Shown: positions 34,444 through 45,142 of the stretch, piece after piece
Numbering within the stretch: the stretch's first letter is position 1
Layout: each line of letters starts with the position of its first letter
DNA from: Clostridium manihotivorum
GTDB lineage: Bacteria > Bacillota > Clostridia > Clostridiales > Clostridiaceae
Assembly: GCF_004015185.1 (NCBI RefSeq)
Contig: NZ_CP025746.1
Location: forward strand, 434,001-498,000
Direction of reading: 5' to 3'
DNA length: 64,000 bases
The notes under the pieces: model-generated
The model's database searches: none
Told to the model about the DNA's origin: nothing
The model's input: only the letters and a program-made list of their open reading frames with translations
Translations under genes and position numbers: made by a program

Positions 34444-37200
34444 TTGAATAGAAAAAAAATACTACAATTGCTGTTAGCTACTTCAGCGATAGCATCTACA
34501 ATAGGATTTACAACTGAATATGTACAGGCCGCTGAGCAAACAACTGTTCAAGCCTCTCAGAATAGTAATATAGTTTTCCATAATATTATGGGCAATTCTG
34601 AAGCAAGCAAAGCACAAATGATAAATTACTTTAAAGCTTTAAATATAAGTGGTTATAAGTTACCAGTATCCATAGATGATTTTGTAAATATCGCCTATGA
34701 AGAAGCTCAAACAGAAGGTGTAAGAGGCGACGTTGTAGTAGCACAATCCTTCTTAGAAACTGGTTATTTCAGATATGGCAATGGAAATGGTATTGTTCAG
34801 GCAGAGGACAATAACTTTGCAGGTTTAGGTGCAGTAAGCAAGGAGCAAAGCCATTGCAAGTTTAGTGATGTTAGAGAAGGACTTAGGGCACAGGTTCAAC
34901 ATCTAAAAGCTTATGCATCTACTAATCAACTAGTAAATGCTAAGGTTGATCCAAGATTTGATCTTGTTGCAAGAGGCTCTGCTAAGACCTTAGAAGAGCT
35001 AGGTGGTAAGTGGGCTTACCCGGGATATGATACTACAGCCTTTAGCTCTTTTGAACAAGCCTTAACGGCAGGAAATACATATGGGCAAAGAATTTATTCT
35101 ATAATTGAAAAAACAATGGGAGTGAAGGGTTCTGGAACTGTTATAAGTAGTACATCAACAGCTTCTAATGCTTCAACGACTACAAATGTTTCAACAACTA
35201 CAGGCAACTCAACCAGTGTAGCTAACAGCTCTCAAGTAAGCCAAGCTACTTCTGAAAAGGGACAAGTTGTTAATGTTAGTACCAATTTAAGAATGAGACA
35301 AAGTCCATCTTTAGATTCTTCTGTATTAGCATATTTAAACAATGGACAAACCTTTGATATAAAAGGTAAGTCAGGTGACTGGTATCAAGTAAGTTTAAAT
35401 GGGAAGATAGGGTATATTCATAAAGATTATGTAAAAGAGATTACAAGCACTACTACTGTTGTAATAGTTCCTACAGTTACTGCAGGAAAAACTGAACAAG
35501 TTCAAAGCTTACCAGCAGCTGCTGTACAGGCTAAAGGACAAGTAATTAACGTAAGCTCTAGCCTAAGGATGAGACAAGGGGCTAACATAGGTTCAGCAGT
35601 AATAGGATACTTAAGAAGTGGACAAACTTTTGACATAAAAGAAAAGAATGGTGACTGGTATTATATAAGCGAAAATGGAAAGCTAGGCTATGTCCATAAG
35701 GATTATGTTAAAGAGATAAGTGGAACAACTGATACTACACAAACTTCAAGTAGTACTAATACATCTAGCAGTACTAATGTAAGTTCAAACACCAAGAGTG
35801 GTTCAGCTACTGACAATAATTCAAGTACTAATAATCAATCACAAAACAATGATTCTAAGTACGAATCAACCAAAGGACAAGTAGTTAACGTAAGCTCTAG
35901 CCTAAGGATGAGACAAGGGGCTAATATAGGTTCAGCAGTAATAGGATACTTAAGAAATGGACAAACCTTTGATATAAAAGAGAAGAATGGTGACTGGTAT
36001 TATATAAGCGAGAGCGGAAAGCTAGGCTATGTTCATAAGGATTATGTTAAAGAGATAAGTGGTACAACTGAAACTACACAAACTCCAAGTAGTACTAATA
36101 CATCTAATTCTAATCAGAATAGTACTAGCGTTAGTTCAAGTGCCAATACAGGCTCAAGTAATACCTCTAATGCTAAGCCAATAAAGGGTCAAGTAATTGA
36201 TGTAAGTACTAGCTTAAGAGTAAGACAGAATGCTAACCTTAGTTCTGCTATAATAGGTTATCTATCCAATGGAGAAAACTTTGAAATAAAGGATGTTAGT
36301 GGCGATTGGTATTATATTCAGTATGGTAGCAAAGCAGGGTATGTGAGTAAACAGTATGTAAAGGTAACAGAAAGTGCTACCGCTACCTCTGGAAGTAATT
36401 CGCAAACTGGTTCTTCCACACAAAATAACAATACAAGTCAGGGTACAGTTACTCAAAATGTACCAACTCAAAATGCGCCAGCAGTTCAGCAACCACAGGT
36501 TCCAATAATATCTGAGCAGACAGCAATGGTTTATAATGTTAGTACTAATCTTAGAGTGAGAAGTAAGGCTAGCAGTGATTCTAGCAGCTATGTGGTAGCA
36601 TATCTACTTCCTAACCAAACCTTTAAAATAATAGGTAGCTCAGGGGATTGGTTCAATATAAATGTCAATGGAAAAACTGGTTATGTTAATAAGGCATACG
36701 TTAAGATATTAAATGAAACTAACACTAGTACCAGTGACAATTATACCAAGGTTTATGAACAAGTGCTTCAGGCTATGAAGAGTCAAGTTGGAACTCCTTA
36801 CATTTACGGTGGTGCAGGTCAGATATTAACGCGATCACTGATAGATGAATTAAAAAAGTTATTTCCATTTGAAGCTACTAGTGGAATGTATAATTTGGCA
36901 CCTATCCAATTTTTTAATGGAAGCTATAGAGCCTTTGACTGCTCTGGATTGATGCAGTGGAGCTTTAAGCAAGCTGGTGTAACCATAGGAAGAACTACTT
37001 ATGATCAGGTTAATGATGGTAGGGAAGTTAGTAAAGATGAAGTGAGACCGGGAGATTTATTACTATATTCAGATGTAAGCCATGTAGGAATGTATATAGG
37101 TGACGGTAAGTGGATAGAGGCTCCAAACTCAAGGAGCTTCGTAAGAATAGTTGATGTACCTTGGAATAAGATAGGTCATATAAGAAGAATAATAAATTAA
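34444..37200 (+). CDS. secreted autolysin: glucosaminidase, five SH3b repeats, NlpC/P60
   Basis: A 918-residue modular wall hydrolase, TTG start behind GGGGGAT. Order: signal peptide (1-29), glucosaminidase domain (about 45-228, VVVAQSFLETGYFRYGNGNG), SH3b domains at about 272-333, 364-424, 477-537, 581-640 and 695-756, joined by Ser/Thr/Asn-rich linkers, and a C-terminal NlpC/P60 peptidase (769-918) with Cys833 in AFDCSGLMQW and His in SDVSHVGMYIGDG. It can cut both glycan and stem peptides of peptidoglycan. SH3b 2 and 3 are almost identical in DNA, a recent duplication. Confidence 0.93.
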   Translation: MNRKKILQLLLATSAIASTIGFTTEYVQAAEQTTVQASQNSNIVFHNIMGNSEASKAQMINYFKALNISGYKLPVSIDDFVNIAYEEAQTEGVRGDVVVAQSFLETGYFRYGNGNGIVQAEDNNFAGLGAVSKEQSHCKFSDVREGLRAQVQHLKAYASTNQLVNAKVDPRFDLVARGSAKTLEELGGKWAYPGYDTTAFSSFEQALTAGNTYGQRIYSIIEKTMGVKGSGTVISSTSTASNASTTTNVSTTTGNSTSVANSSQVSQATSEKGQVVNVSTNLRMRQSPSLDSSVLAYLNNGQTFDIKGKSGDWYQVSLNGKIGYIHKDYVKEITSTTTVVIVPTVTAGKTEQVQSLPAAAVQAKGQVINVSSSLRMRQGANIGSAVIGYLRSGQTFDIKEKNGDWYYISENGKLGYVHKDYVKEISGTTDTTQTSSSTNTSSSTNVSSNTKSGSATDNNSSTNNQSQNNDSKYESTKGQVVNVSSSLRMRQGANIGSAVIGYLRNGQTFDIKEKNGDWYYISESGKLGYVHKDYVKEISGTTETTQTPSSTNTSNSNQNSTSVSSSANTGSSNTSNAKPIKGQVIDVSTSLRVRQNANLSSAIIGYLSNGENFEIKDVSGDWYYIQYGSKAGYVSKQYVKVTESATATSGSNSQTGSSTQNNNTSQGTVTQNVPTQNAPAVQQPQVPIISEQTAMVYNVSTNLRVRSKASSDSSSYVVAYLLPNQTFKIIGSSGDWFNINVNGKTGYVNKAYVKILNETNTSTSDNYTKVYEQVLQAMKSQVGTPYIYGGAGQILTRSLIDELKKLFPFEATSGMYNLAPIQFFNGSYRAFDCSGLMQWSFKQAGVTIGRTTYDQVNDGREVSKDEVRPGDLLLYSDVSHVGMYIGDGKWIEAPNSRSFVRIVDVPWNKIGHIRRIIN

Positions 37201-37214
37201 ATAATATAAGTTGC

Positions 37215-37257
37215 TAAAAAGTTACTGAAGGATTTTGTTCTTCAGTAACTTTTTTTA
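37215..37257 (+). terminator. terminator of the autolysin gene
   Basis: A perfect AAAAAGTTACTGAAG with CTTCAGTAACTTTTT stem and T-run, 15 bases after the stop. Confidence 0.9.
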
Positions 37258-37261
37258 TTTT

Positions 37262-37310
37262 GGCAAAGTTAAAGTACCTTGTTGAACTTAAGAAGTTAAG
37301 CAGATTGATT
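37262..37310. repeat. family A repeat, left part (A8)
   Basis: GTTAAAGTACCTTGTTGAAC followed by TTAAGAAGTTAAGC. No right arm is recognised. From here to 37780 I see only AT-rich sequence and a doubtful 51-codon frame. Confidence 0.45.
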
Positions 37311-37793
37311 CCAAAAATAATTCTAAGAACAGTTTTTATTTTTACTATTTACTAATAGAGAGTTAGGTGTGAAACTTCACTACTAAGCTATTCATGCAGT
37401 AATGATCCCCATAATCTCCAAGTCTTAAACTGTATATCTTAGGTTTTCGTAGTGGAGCCCTATATTATATTTTAACTTTAATAAATTTATTAATATCATT
37501 TAAGCAAATAACAAAATAGATAATAAATAGACGAATGGAATGTATTTGTATACCTTGGGAAAAGGAGGTTACTTATAAAGTAAAATTTTATTGGAATACA
37601 ATTGTAATTATGGTATTTATATTAGTTTTTACTATAATGAATAGTAAAAAAATTTTTAGCAACAATATATTATATAAAATTAATATATAACTTAAAACTT
37701 TCAATAGCTGTAATAGCTAAATTGTATGAGTCTATCTGTAGCAAAAAGACTCATGCGTCTTATTAAAAATATAAACTTAAAAGGAGGATAATT

Positions 37794-37961
37794 ATGGCTG
37801 ATAATAGATATAAAGAGTATGATATGGCAAAGCCTATAGAGAGACACGATACAGCTGCTTGGGCCAATACTGTAGAAACTAAAGAAGTTTCTAATGTTGG
37901 AATACCTAGTGAGCTAGACGTGAGAAATGCTAAGGAATGGGTAGATACAAATCAAAAGTAG
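37794..37961 (+). CDS. DUF3787-like small protein
   Basis: A 55-residue cytosolic protein with a strong AAAGGAGG site 6 bases before ATG 37794 and a terminator after it. The sequence holds AKPIERHDTAAWANT in the middle and IPSELDVRNAKEWVDTNQK at the end. These conserved 'PIExHDTAAWA' and 'AKEWVDxN' patches recall the small clostridial DUF3787 family, whose function is unknown. The gene is too short to be found by length-based ORF lists. Confidence 0.8.
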   Translation: MADNRYKEYDMAKPIERHDTAAWANTVETKEVSNVGIPSELDVRNAKEWVDTNQK

Positions 37962-38032
37962 TATAAAGCCTTATTTAATTCATCAAGTATAAGTTTTCAT
38001 AAAAAAATTTTATAGAGAATTTATTAGAAGCT

Positions 38033-38079
38033 AACCTTCTTATGGTTCAACATATTATATAGGACCATAAGAAGGTTTT
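38033..38079 (+). terminator. terminator of the DUF3787-like gene
   Basis: AACCTTCTTATGG pairs with CCATAAGAAGGTT, followed by TT. Confidence 0.8.
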
Positions 38080-38172
38080 ACTTATTTTTTAGTAATTTGC
38101 AATTAAAGTAAGGCCTTCACAAAGTATGATGAAAAGGAGATTGCCTTTTTCACAAGAAATTATATTTTAAAT

Positions 38173-38220
38173 AAAGCTGCGCATATAAGGACATATATTG
38201 TTCTTATTATGCACAGCTTT
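38173..38220 (-). terminator. terminator of the PFOR gene
   Basis: The imperfect stem AAAGCTGCGCATATAAGGA with TTCTTATTATGCACAGCTTT lies 48 bases past the PFOR stop. Confidence 0.7.
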
Positions 38221-38267
38221 TGCTTTTATCAAGGAATATCTATGTGGTTTGAAATAACTGATTTTCT

Positions 38268-41200
38268 CTAAAATGTCTGTTCAGCTATACGTTTATATCT
38301 TTCATATTTTTCTCTAGCATCCTTTTCAGCTATTTCCCATACATTATCAACTATATCAGGGAATACGTTCATTAAGGATGAGTAACGAATTTCTCCATGA
38401 AGGAATTCTTTGTATGGCTTAGTTGGTTCTTTTGAATCTAAAACAAAAGGATTCTTTCCATCTTCCTTAAGAAGAGGATTGTATCTGTATAGATGCCAGT
38501 AACCAGACTCTACAGCTTTCTTTTCTTGAGCCATACTGGTTCCCATGCCAGTTTTGATACCATGGCTTATGCAAGGTGCATAAGCTATTATTAGTGATGG
38601 GCCATTATAAGCTTCAGCTTCAGCAATAGCCTTTATAGTTTGATTCATGTTAGCTCCCATAGCTATTTGAGCCACATATACATTACCATAAGTCATTGCC
38701 ATTAGCCCAAGGTCTTTTTTCCTAGTTCTTTTTCCACCAGCCGCAAACTTTGCAACTGCTGCAGTTGGCGTAGATTTAGATGACTGACCTCCAGTATTGG
38801 AGTATATTTCTGTATCCATTACAAATATATTGATATCTTCACCAGTAGATAACACTTGATCTAATCCACCATAACCTATATCGTATGCCCAACCGTCTCC
38901 ACCGATTAACCATTGAGATTTCTTTACTAAAAAGTCCTTTTTATCTAATATTTCTTTTAGTATAGTGTCATTATTAGAAGCTTCGTTATTGATTAATTCT
39001 AATACTCTATCTGAAACACTTCTTGATTTATCGCCATCTTCCATTGACTCTAGCCAACTTGTGAAGGAGCTCTTTATATCTTCATCTGTTCCAGATTTTA
39101 TATATTCATCCATAAGGTTAGCTATTCTCTCTCTCATTTGTTTTACTGCTAAATACATTCCAAATCCGAACTCAGCATTATCTTCAAACAATGAGTTGCC
39201 CCATGAAGGTCCTTTGCCCTGAGCATTTGTTGAATAGGCTATTGAAGGAGCACTTGCGCCCCAGATAGATGAACAACCAGTTGCGTTGGCAATCATCATT
39301 CTGTCGCCAAATAATTGAGTTAAAAGTCTTATGTATGGTGTTTCTCCACAACCTGGGCAAGCTCCGTTGAATTCCATTAATGGTCTTGCAAACTGGCTGC
39401 CTTTTACAGTCTTTCTATCCATTATGTTATCTTTATTTGTTAGGGTTAATGCAAACTCGAAGTTTTCTGCTTGTGCTTTGATTTGCTCATCAGCAGGGCT
39501 CATGATTAAAGCTTTACCTGGGGCAGGACATATATCAGCGCAGTTACCGCAACCAGTACAATCCAATGGACTTATCTGTATACGGAAGTCTAATCCTTCT
39601 AGTCCTTTTCCTACAGCTTTCTTGGTTTCAAAGGTATCTAATGCTCTTGACTTCTCATTTTCGTCTAGTAGGCATGCTCTTATTACGGCATGAGGGCATA
39701 CATATGCACATTGATTACATTGGATACATTTATCTATCTGCCACTCAGGTATCATAAATGCTATGCCACGTTTTTCGTAAGAAGTAGTGCCTAGAGGGAA
39801 GGTTCCATCTTCCATTCCATTGAAGGCGCTTACTGGAAGTTCATCCCCTTCATGTCTTTCCATAGGTCTTTGTATCTTCTTAACAAATTCAGGCTCTTCC
39901 TTCATAGGTCCTAAATTATCAGTAGCATTCTTCCAAGCTTCAGGGACATCAATTTTTACTAGGGCATCAATTGCTTTGTCAATGGCAGCAATATTCATAT
40001 CAACAACCTTTTGACCCTTTTTGCCATAGGTTTTTTCTACTGATTTCTTTAATAACTCAATTGCCTGTTCTACTGGTATTACGTTGGCTAACTTGAAGAA
40101 TGCAGATTGCATTATCATATTTATTCTTCCGCCAAGTCCAATAGATTGAGCGATTGATACAGCATCGATTGCATAGAAGCTTATATTATTCTCAGCTATA
40201 TACTTCTTTAGTGGAGCAGGTAATTTTTCGTCTAATTCATTACCAGTCCATGGACAGTTAAGTACAAAGGTACCATTTGGCTTTAGTCCTTTCAATACAT
40301 CAAAGTTGTATATAAAGGAGGTTTTATGACATGCAATATAGTCTGCGTTATATATAAGATAAGGTGACTTGATTTTTTTCTTTCCGAATCTTAAATGTGA
40401 TATAGTACTTCCACCAGACTTTTTACTGTCATAGGAGAAGTAAGCTTGAGCGTACATATCAGTATTGTCACCAATTATTTTTACAGCAGTTTTATTTGCG
40501 CCAACTGTTCCGTCAGAACCTAGTCCCCAGAATTTGCAGCTTATAGTTCCTTCTGGAGTAGTGTCTATTATATCTTCTTCTGGTAGAGAAGTGTCTGTTA
40601 CATCATCAACTATACCTATTGTAAAGTTATTTTTTGGTTTATCTTGTTCAAGATTTTTAAATACAGCTAGTATTTGTGATGGTCTAGTATCCTTTGAAGC
40701 TAAGCCATATCTTCCACCTACTATAAGAGGTTTTAAGTCGCTGTTATAGAATATATTACATATATCAAGATACAATGGCTCACCAGGTGCACCAGGTTCT
40801 TTTGTCCTGTCTAAGACAGCGATTTTCTTTACACTCTTAGGTAAAGTGTTCATAAAGTAGGTAGGACAGAATGGCCTGTATAGATGAACATTAATAAGGC
40901 CTACCTTTTTACCATCTTTTCTTAAGTAGTCTACGGTTTCTTCTATAGTATCGCAAACTGATCCCATAGCAATTATTATGTTTTCGGCATCTGGATCACC
41001 ATAATAGTCAAATGGGTGATAAGCTCTTCCAGTAATTTTTTCTATTTCCCTCATATAATTTTCAACTATATCTGGAACCTGTTGATAGAACTTATTAGCT
41101 GATTCCCTTTGTTGAAAGTATATGTCAGGATTTTGAGCAGTTCCTCTCAAGGTTGGGTGTTCTGGGTTTAAAGCTCTATCTCTAAATTGCTTTATAGCAT

Positions 41201-41792
41201 CATAGTCCACTAGTTTAGCCACATCATCATAGTCTATAACCTCGATTTTTTGATACTCATGAGAGGTTCTAAAACCATCGAAGAAATGAACAAAAGGTAT
41301 TCTACTCTTAATTGCTGCTAAGTGAGCCACATTTGTTAAGTCCATTACTTCTTGAACATTTGAAGAAGCAAGCATGGCAACTCCTGTTTGTCTTACAGCC
41401 ATTACATCTTGATGATCTCCGAATATTGATAAGGCATGTGTCGCTATTGCTCTAGCAGTTACATGGAATACCCCAGGAAGTAGTTCACCAGCTACCCTAT
41501 AAAGATTAGGTATCATTAATAAAAGACCTTGAGAAGCGGTATATGTAGTAGTTAAGGCTCCAGCTTCTAAAGAACCATGTACAGCACCAGCAGCACCAGC
41601 TTCTGACTGCATTTCAACTACTCTTACAGGCTGCCCGAATAGGTTTTTCTTACCATGTGCAGCCCATTCATCAACCCCCTCAGCTATAGGTGTAGAAGGG
41701 GTTATTGGATATATAGCTGCAACTTCTGTAAAGGCATAAGATGCCTCTCCAGCAGCTTGATTTCCATCCATTGTTTTCATAACTTTAGTCAC
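38268..41792 (-). CDS. nifJ: pyruvate:ferredoxin (flavodoxin) oxidoreductase
   Basis: A 1174-residue single-chain enzyme that oxidises pyruvate to acetyl-CoA and CO2 and reduces ferredoxin, central to clostridial fermentation. The N-terminal domain has EVAAIYPITPSTPIAE. Two 4Fe-4S sets follow, CIQCNQCAYVCPHAVIR and CTGCGNCADICPAPGKAL. The C-terminal TPP domain has CPGCGETPYIRLL, NATGCSSIWGA and GGDGWAYDIGYGGLDQVL. GTG start at 41792 with AAGGAGG eight bases upstream. Complete, normal length. Confidence 0.97.
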   Translation of the reverse strand: MTKVMKTMDGNQAAGEASYAFTEVAAIYPITPSTPIAEGVDEWAAHGKKNLFGQPVRVVEMQSEAGAAGAVHGSLEAGALTTTYTASQGLLLMIPNLYRVAGELLPGVFHVTARAIATHALSIFGDHQDVMAVRQTGVAMLASSNVQEVMDLTNVAHLAAIKSRIPFVHFFDGFRTSHEYQKIEVIDYDDVAKLVDYDAIKQFRDRALNPEHPTLRGTAQNPDIYFQQRESANKFYQQVPDIVENYMREIEKITGRAYHPFDYYGDPDAENIIIAMGSVCDTIEETVDYLRKDGKKVGLINVHLYRPFCPTYFMNTLPKSVKKIAVLDRTKEPGAPGEPLYLDICNIFYNSDLKPLIVGGRYGLASKDTRPSQILAVFKNLEQDKPKNNFTIGIVDDVTDTSLPEEDIIDTTPEGTISCKFWGLGSDGTVGANKTAVKIIGDNTDMYAQAYFSYDSKKSGGSTISHLRFGKKKIKSPYLIYNADYIACHKTSFIYNFDVLKGLKPNGTFVLNCPWTGNELDEKLPAPLKKYIAENNISFYAIDAVSIAQSIGLGGRINMIMQSAFFKLANVIPVEQAIELLKKSVEKTYGKKGQKVVDMNIAAIDKAIDALVKIDVPEAWKNATDNLGPMKEEPEFVKKIQRPMERHEGDELPVSAFNGMEDGTFPLGTTSYEKRGIAFMIPEWQIDKCIQCNQCAYVCPHAVIRACLLDENEKSRALDTFETKKAVGKGLEGLDFRIQISPLDCTGCGNCADICPAPGKALIMSPADEQIKAQAENFEFALTLTNKDNIMDRKTVKGSQFARPLMEFNGACPGCGETPYIRLLTQLFGDRMMIANATGCSSIWGASAPSIAYSTNAQGKGPSWGNSLFEDNAEFGFGMYLAVKQMRERIANLMDEYIKSGTDEDIKSSFTSWLESMEDGDKSRSVSDRVLELINNEASNNDTILKEILDKKDFLVKKSQWLIGGDGWAYDIGYGGLDQVLSTGEDINIFVMDTEIYSNTGGQSSKSTPTAAVAKFAAGGKRTRKKDLGLMAMTYGNVYVAQIAMGANMNQTIKAIAEAEAYNGPSLIIAYAPCISHGIKTGMGTSMAQEKKAVESGYWHLYRYNPLLKEDGKNPFVLDSKEPTKPYKEFLHGEIRYSSLMNVFPDIVDNVWEIAEKDAREKYERYKRIAEQTF

Positions 41793-41991
41793 AGAAAGTA
41801 CCTCCTTTTAAAATCTAACTGATTATGCGTACTTTCATAGTATTTGCAATTATTATTGAGAAATTCATGAAAATGAAGAAAAATTAACAGAATATGTAGA
41901 AAAAAATATACTACCATGGTTTAAGAATTAAAGTGTATAGTTACACATCAACTCTAAACCACAATAGTACATTTCACTGTTATAACTTTGA

Positions 41992-42052
41992 AGTGTTTAA
42001 GAATGTTGTTTAAATTAAGTAGTTATAAGTCCAACAATTTAAACAGCTTACA
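41992..42052. repeat. family A repeat, short copy (A9)
   Basis: GTTTAAGAATGTTGTTTAAA, then TTAAGTAG, and the inverted AACAATTTAAACAGC. The interior is much shorter than in other copies. Confidence 0.5.
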
Positions 42053-42091
42053 CAAGAAACTAAAATTAATAATTAGCTCATATAAAATCTA

Positions 42092-43804
42092 CTATAACTT
42101 AAACTTCTGAACTAAGTTATTAAGGTTTTGAGCTAATATAGCTTGAGTCTGAACAGCTTGAGTCACATCATCAATTGACTCTGTAACTTCAGTTATGTTG
42201 TCCAATATTTCCTCTGAACTTGCAGCAGACTGCTCAGCAGTAGCAGATAGATTTTGAATAGAATCACTTACCTGATCCATAACCACATTCATCTGTTTAG
42301 AAGAAGCGGCTATTTCCTCAGACATATCATTTACAAAAGCTGCATCTTTTTCATACTGAACGCCAGTGCTTATAAGTAATTCATAAGTTGGCTTTACCAC
42401 ATCGTTCATGTAGTCCAGCATACCATAGCCTGTTTTTGAAAGTTTACTGAAGGCTGATTGTACTTGAGTAACCATAGCTTGTATACTTACAACTGCTTCA
42501 GAAGATTGCTCCGCAAGCTTTCTAACTTCGTCAGCAACAATTGCAAATCCTCTGCCTTGCTCACCAGCTCTAGCTGCTTCTATAGCTGCATTGAGAGCTA
42601 AAAGGTTAGTTTGCTCAGCTATAGCACCGATAGAATCAGCAGCTATTTTTACCTTTTCAACTACTTTTCCTTCTTCGATTGCCTCAATTAAGCCTGACTT
42701 CTTCTCTTCATAGATACTCGCACTCTCTTTACTGCTTTTTGCTCCTGTTTCTTTTATAGAAACTGCTCTTTTATCTATTTCTTTAACCGATGTCAATGCA
42801 TTTGAAGCTCTACTAGATAGTTCGTTTGTGGTAGCCGTCACTTCTTGAGCAGAAGAGCTTACGGTTTCAAAAACTACACTTAGATTTTGAGAGCCTTTAG
42901 CTATCTCGTCTGCTGACTGACTTATGGTTTGCATCATAGAAGAAATCTCTTCAGTGGAAGCAGAAAGTTCTTCACTTGACGCACTAAGGGTTTCAGAATC
43001 ATTCATTACCTTAGAAATAAGTTCTCTTACATTACTCTTTGCTTTGTTCAATTTATCTGCTAGATTACCAAATTCATCTTTGCTATCGATAGACATGGAA
43101 TGTGATAAATCTCCTTCACCTAAGTAATGAGCAAAATTTAATATTTTTGATATTTGACCTGTTATAGTAAGTGTCAATGCTGCAGCTAATATTATTCCTA
43201 TGATAACAGCTGCCACTGCTATGGATATTACAGTGATTAACGAATTTTTATATATCTTATTATTATTATTTTCTTTATCTTCAGCTCTTTGGTCTATGTT
43301 ATCAACCAGTTTTTCAATTGTTGCTGTAAGTTTGCTTCTTATATCAGCTGATTTTGTACTAAGTGCTGCTGCCTCATCATATTTTTCTTGAGACACAAGT
43401 TGTATTATGCTGTCACAGGCAGCTCTATAATCCTTTAGCTGACTTTGAAGTAAAGAAAATTCTGACTTTTCTTCGGAACTTAAATCATATTTGGAGAATT
43501 CATCGAATATCTTGTTATTCTCTTCTCTATAGGCTTTTATTTTTTCTGTAGTATCATTAACGTTGCTCTTGTTTCTTGACTCAACCAAGTTGATTACAGC
43601 TAGTCTTATATGCATCGTGTTGGCGTTGGATTTCTCTAAGTTTTTTAAGGTTTGGAACTCTGAGTTATACATAGAGCTAGATGCTTTATTAATTTTACTG
43701 ATACTTTCTTGACTTATTACCGTTATAGCAATCATAAATATGATAACTATTGAGAATCCGGATATGAGCTTTGTCTTAACTTTTAAATTGTTAAACCATT
43801 TCAT
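42092..43804 (-). CDS. methyl-accepting chemotaxis protein
   Basis: A 570-residue inner-membrane receptor. TM1 ([19 protein letters not shown]) and TM2 ([20 protein letters not shown]) enclose a roughly 150-residue helical sensor of the four-helix-bundle type, followed by HAMP ([20 protein letters not shown]). The signalling hairpin has the conserved [20 protein letters not shown] and [20 protein letters not shown]. It controls CheA and thus swimming. The ligand is unknown, and no che genes are nearby. Confidence 0.95.
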   Translation of the reverse strand: MKWFNNLKVKTKLISGFSIVIIFMIAITVISQESISKINKASSSMYNSEFQTLKNLEKSNANTMHIRLAVINLVESRNKSNVNDTTEKIKAYREENNKIFDEFSKYDLSSEEKSEFSLLQSQLKDYRAACDSIIQLVSQEKYDEAAALSTKSADIRSKLTATIEKLVDNIDQRAEDKENNNNKIYKNSLITVISIAVAAVIIGIILAAALTLTITGQISKILNFAHYLGEGDLSHSMSIDSKDEFGNLADKLNKAKSNVRELISKVMNDSETLSASSEELSASTEEISSMMQTISQSADEIAKGSQNLSVVFETVSSSAQEVTATTNELSSRASNALTSVKEIDKRAVSIKETGAKSSKESASIYEEKKSGLIEAIEEGKVVEKVKIAADSIGAIAEQTNLLALNAAIEAARAGEQGRGFAIVADEVRKLAEQSSEAVVSIQAMVTQVQSAFSKLSKTGYGMLDYMNDVVKPTYELLISTGVQYEKDAAFVNDMSEEIAASSKQMNVVMDQVSDSIQNLSATAEQSAASSEEILDNITEVTESIDDVTQAVQTQAILAQNLNNLVQKFKL

Positions 43805-44340
43805 AGTATGATCTCCATTCTTCTTTTGTAGTTTAATTTTTTATCGTATAAAAGTTTTGTTTACTTGATGTAATATTAATACCATTTCTAATTTGCATAA
43901 ATATTCATTGTAATTAATAAGTATTAAGTTTTTAATAAGTGCGTCAGTAACCATTATTTTTAGTTCAACAACTATGAGTTTTCTTGTTAAATAGGCAATT
44001 TTATTTAAGATATTTAAAAGTAATAATGGTTAATTATAAGTATATTAGGAAAATGCATAAAATTCAATAGTAATTAATAATAATTATCAATTGTGTACGA
44101 TGTAAATCTTAGCATAAAATATTTTTATGCATCATTTGTATTTATGTTCTTGTAAAGGTTTATAATTTCCAGTAAGGCTCTGTCTTTAATAAGGCTATAT
44201 GCATGAATACTGCTTAGATTAAGAGGTGCTTTAATAGGGACTAAAATGAATACTTGCGTAAGACCCATAAAGTGTTTTAGTGTTATAACTTAACCTTAAC
44301 AGAATTATTAACGCCATCTGTAGTTTGTTTATAATTATGC
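43805..44340. other. long gene-free stretch upstream of the chemotaxis receptor
   Basis: About 540 bases, very AT-rich, holding the receptor's promoter region. I see no reading frame, repeat family or clear RNA motif. A weak Fur-box-like TAATAATAATTATCA at about 44082 is not convincing. Confidence 0.4.
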
Positions 44341-44342
44341 AG

Positions 44343-44388
44343 AAAAACGATATCTCGAAGAACTATCTTAAGAGATACCGTTTTTTTA
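44343..44388 (-). terminator. terminator of the metal-homeostasis operon
   Basis: AAACGATATCTC pairs with GAGATACCGTTT. Reading leftwards it follows the TIGR03943 gene by about 10 bases. Confidence 0.75.
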
Positions 44389-44396
44389 GTTTTAGA

Positions 44397-45140
44397 CTAT
44401 TTCAAATAAACATACGGGTCTGATGGTTTTGAGATGTTTTCGAAGCTATCAGCTATTACCAATGGAGTTATTGTTTTTTGTCCATCTTGAAGCTGGTCCT
44501 TCTCAGATAGTTTTCCAACAACCTTAACCCACTGACCTTCTTTAAAGTCAACATTTCTATTACGAATTCTTCCAATAGGCCCTACAATTTGTGCATCTGC
44601 TATACAGCAGCTCATGTACAATCTTGATATTACAAATTCATTACTATCCAATCCCTTTTCTTTATGAACAAAGCCGCTAATGGTAATTTCTCTTCCGTTA
44701 TACTCAGCAACATGTTGGAACATATCTGAAAGTGAGGCTACATAGTTGTCAGAAGTTATTGTAATAGGAAGCTTTTTAGCTCTTTCTTCTGCTGTCATCT
44801 GACCAGATACATTGGCAAGCTTATTTATAGCTTTAACTCCTTTGCTATCAACAATTGTTGTATCAATTCCTGCTTTTCCAGCGCCATAGCCTATTACTAT
44901 TGTAAATAAAAACAGCAAGTATACCTTGTTTGAACGCTTATAAGTAGCTATGGTAAAGGATTTTCTTAATTGATATAGTGTAATTATTACTAGAGCTACC
45001 TGAAATAGGTTTACATAAAATATTAACTTGGGAGTTATAAATAGCTTAATCTCACCAGTCGCATTTAAGTTATATAGGAATAATGATAGCAATAAAAAAG
45101 TCAGGAATTTTAAAAATTCATTAAAATTAAATCTCTTCAT
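44397..45140 (-). CDS. TIGR03943/DUF1980 family protein, probable permease partner
   Basis: A 247-residue protein. ATG 45140, behind GAAGGTG and two bases after the permease stop, is preferred to the longer frame that runs back into the permease gene. Three N-terminal hydrophobic segments are followed by a soluble domain with YMSCCIADAQIVGPI, a Cys-Cys motif conserved in the family. Such proteins (YcgQ in Bacillus) travel with PF03773 permeases (YcgR) and COG0523 GTPases in predicted zinc uptake or allocation systems. Function is inferred from that linkage. Confidence 0.87.
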   Translation of the reverse strand: MKRFNFNEFLKFLTFLLLSLFLYNLNATGEIKLFITPKLIFYVNLFQVALVIITLYQLRKSFTIATYKRSNKVYLLFLFTIVIGYGAGKAGIDTTIVDSKGVKAINKLANVSGQMTAEERAKKLPITITSDNYVASLSDMFQHVAEYNGREITISGFVHKEKGLDSNEFVISRLYMSCCIADAQIVGPIGRIRNRNVDFKEGQWVKVVGKLSEKDQLQDGQKTITPLVIADSFENISKPSDPYVYLK

Positions 45141-45142
45141 AA

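Noticed and set aside
37535-37690. 51-codon frame with a hydrophobic centre (IVIMVFILVFTIM)
   Set aside because: No ribosome site precedes its ATG; an AAAGGAGG-like site lies inside the frame without a start codon after it.
44075-44098. Fur-box-like AT-rich palindrome
   Set aside because: The match to the Fur consensus is poor, and it lies about 270 bases from the chemotaxis receptor start in very AT-rich DNA where such matches are expected by chance.
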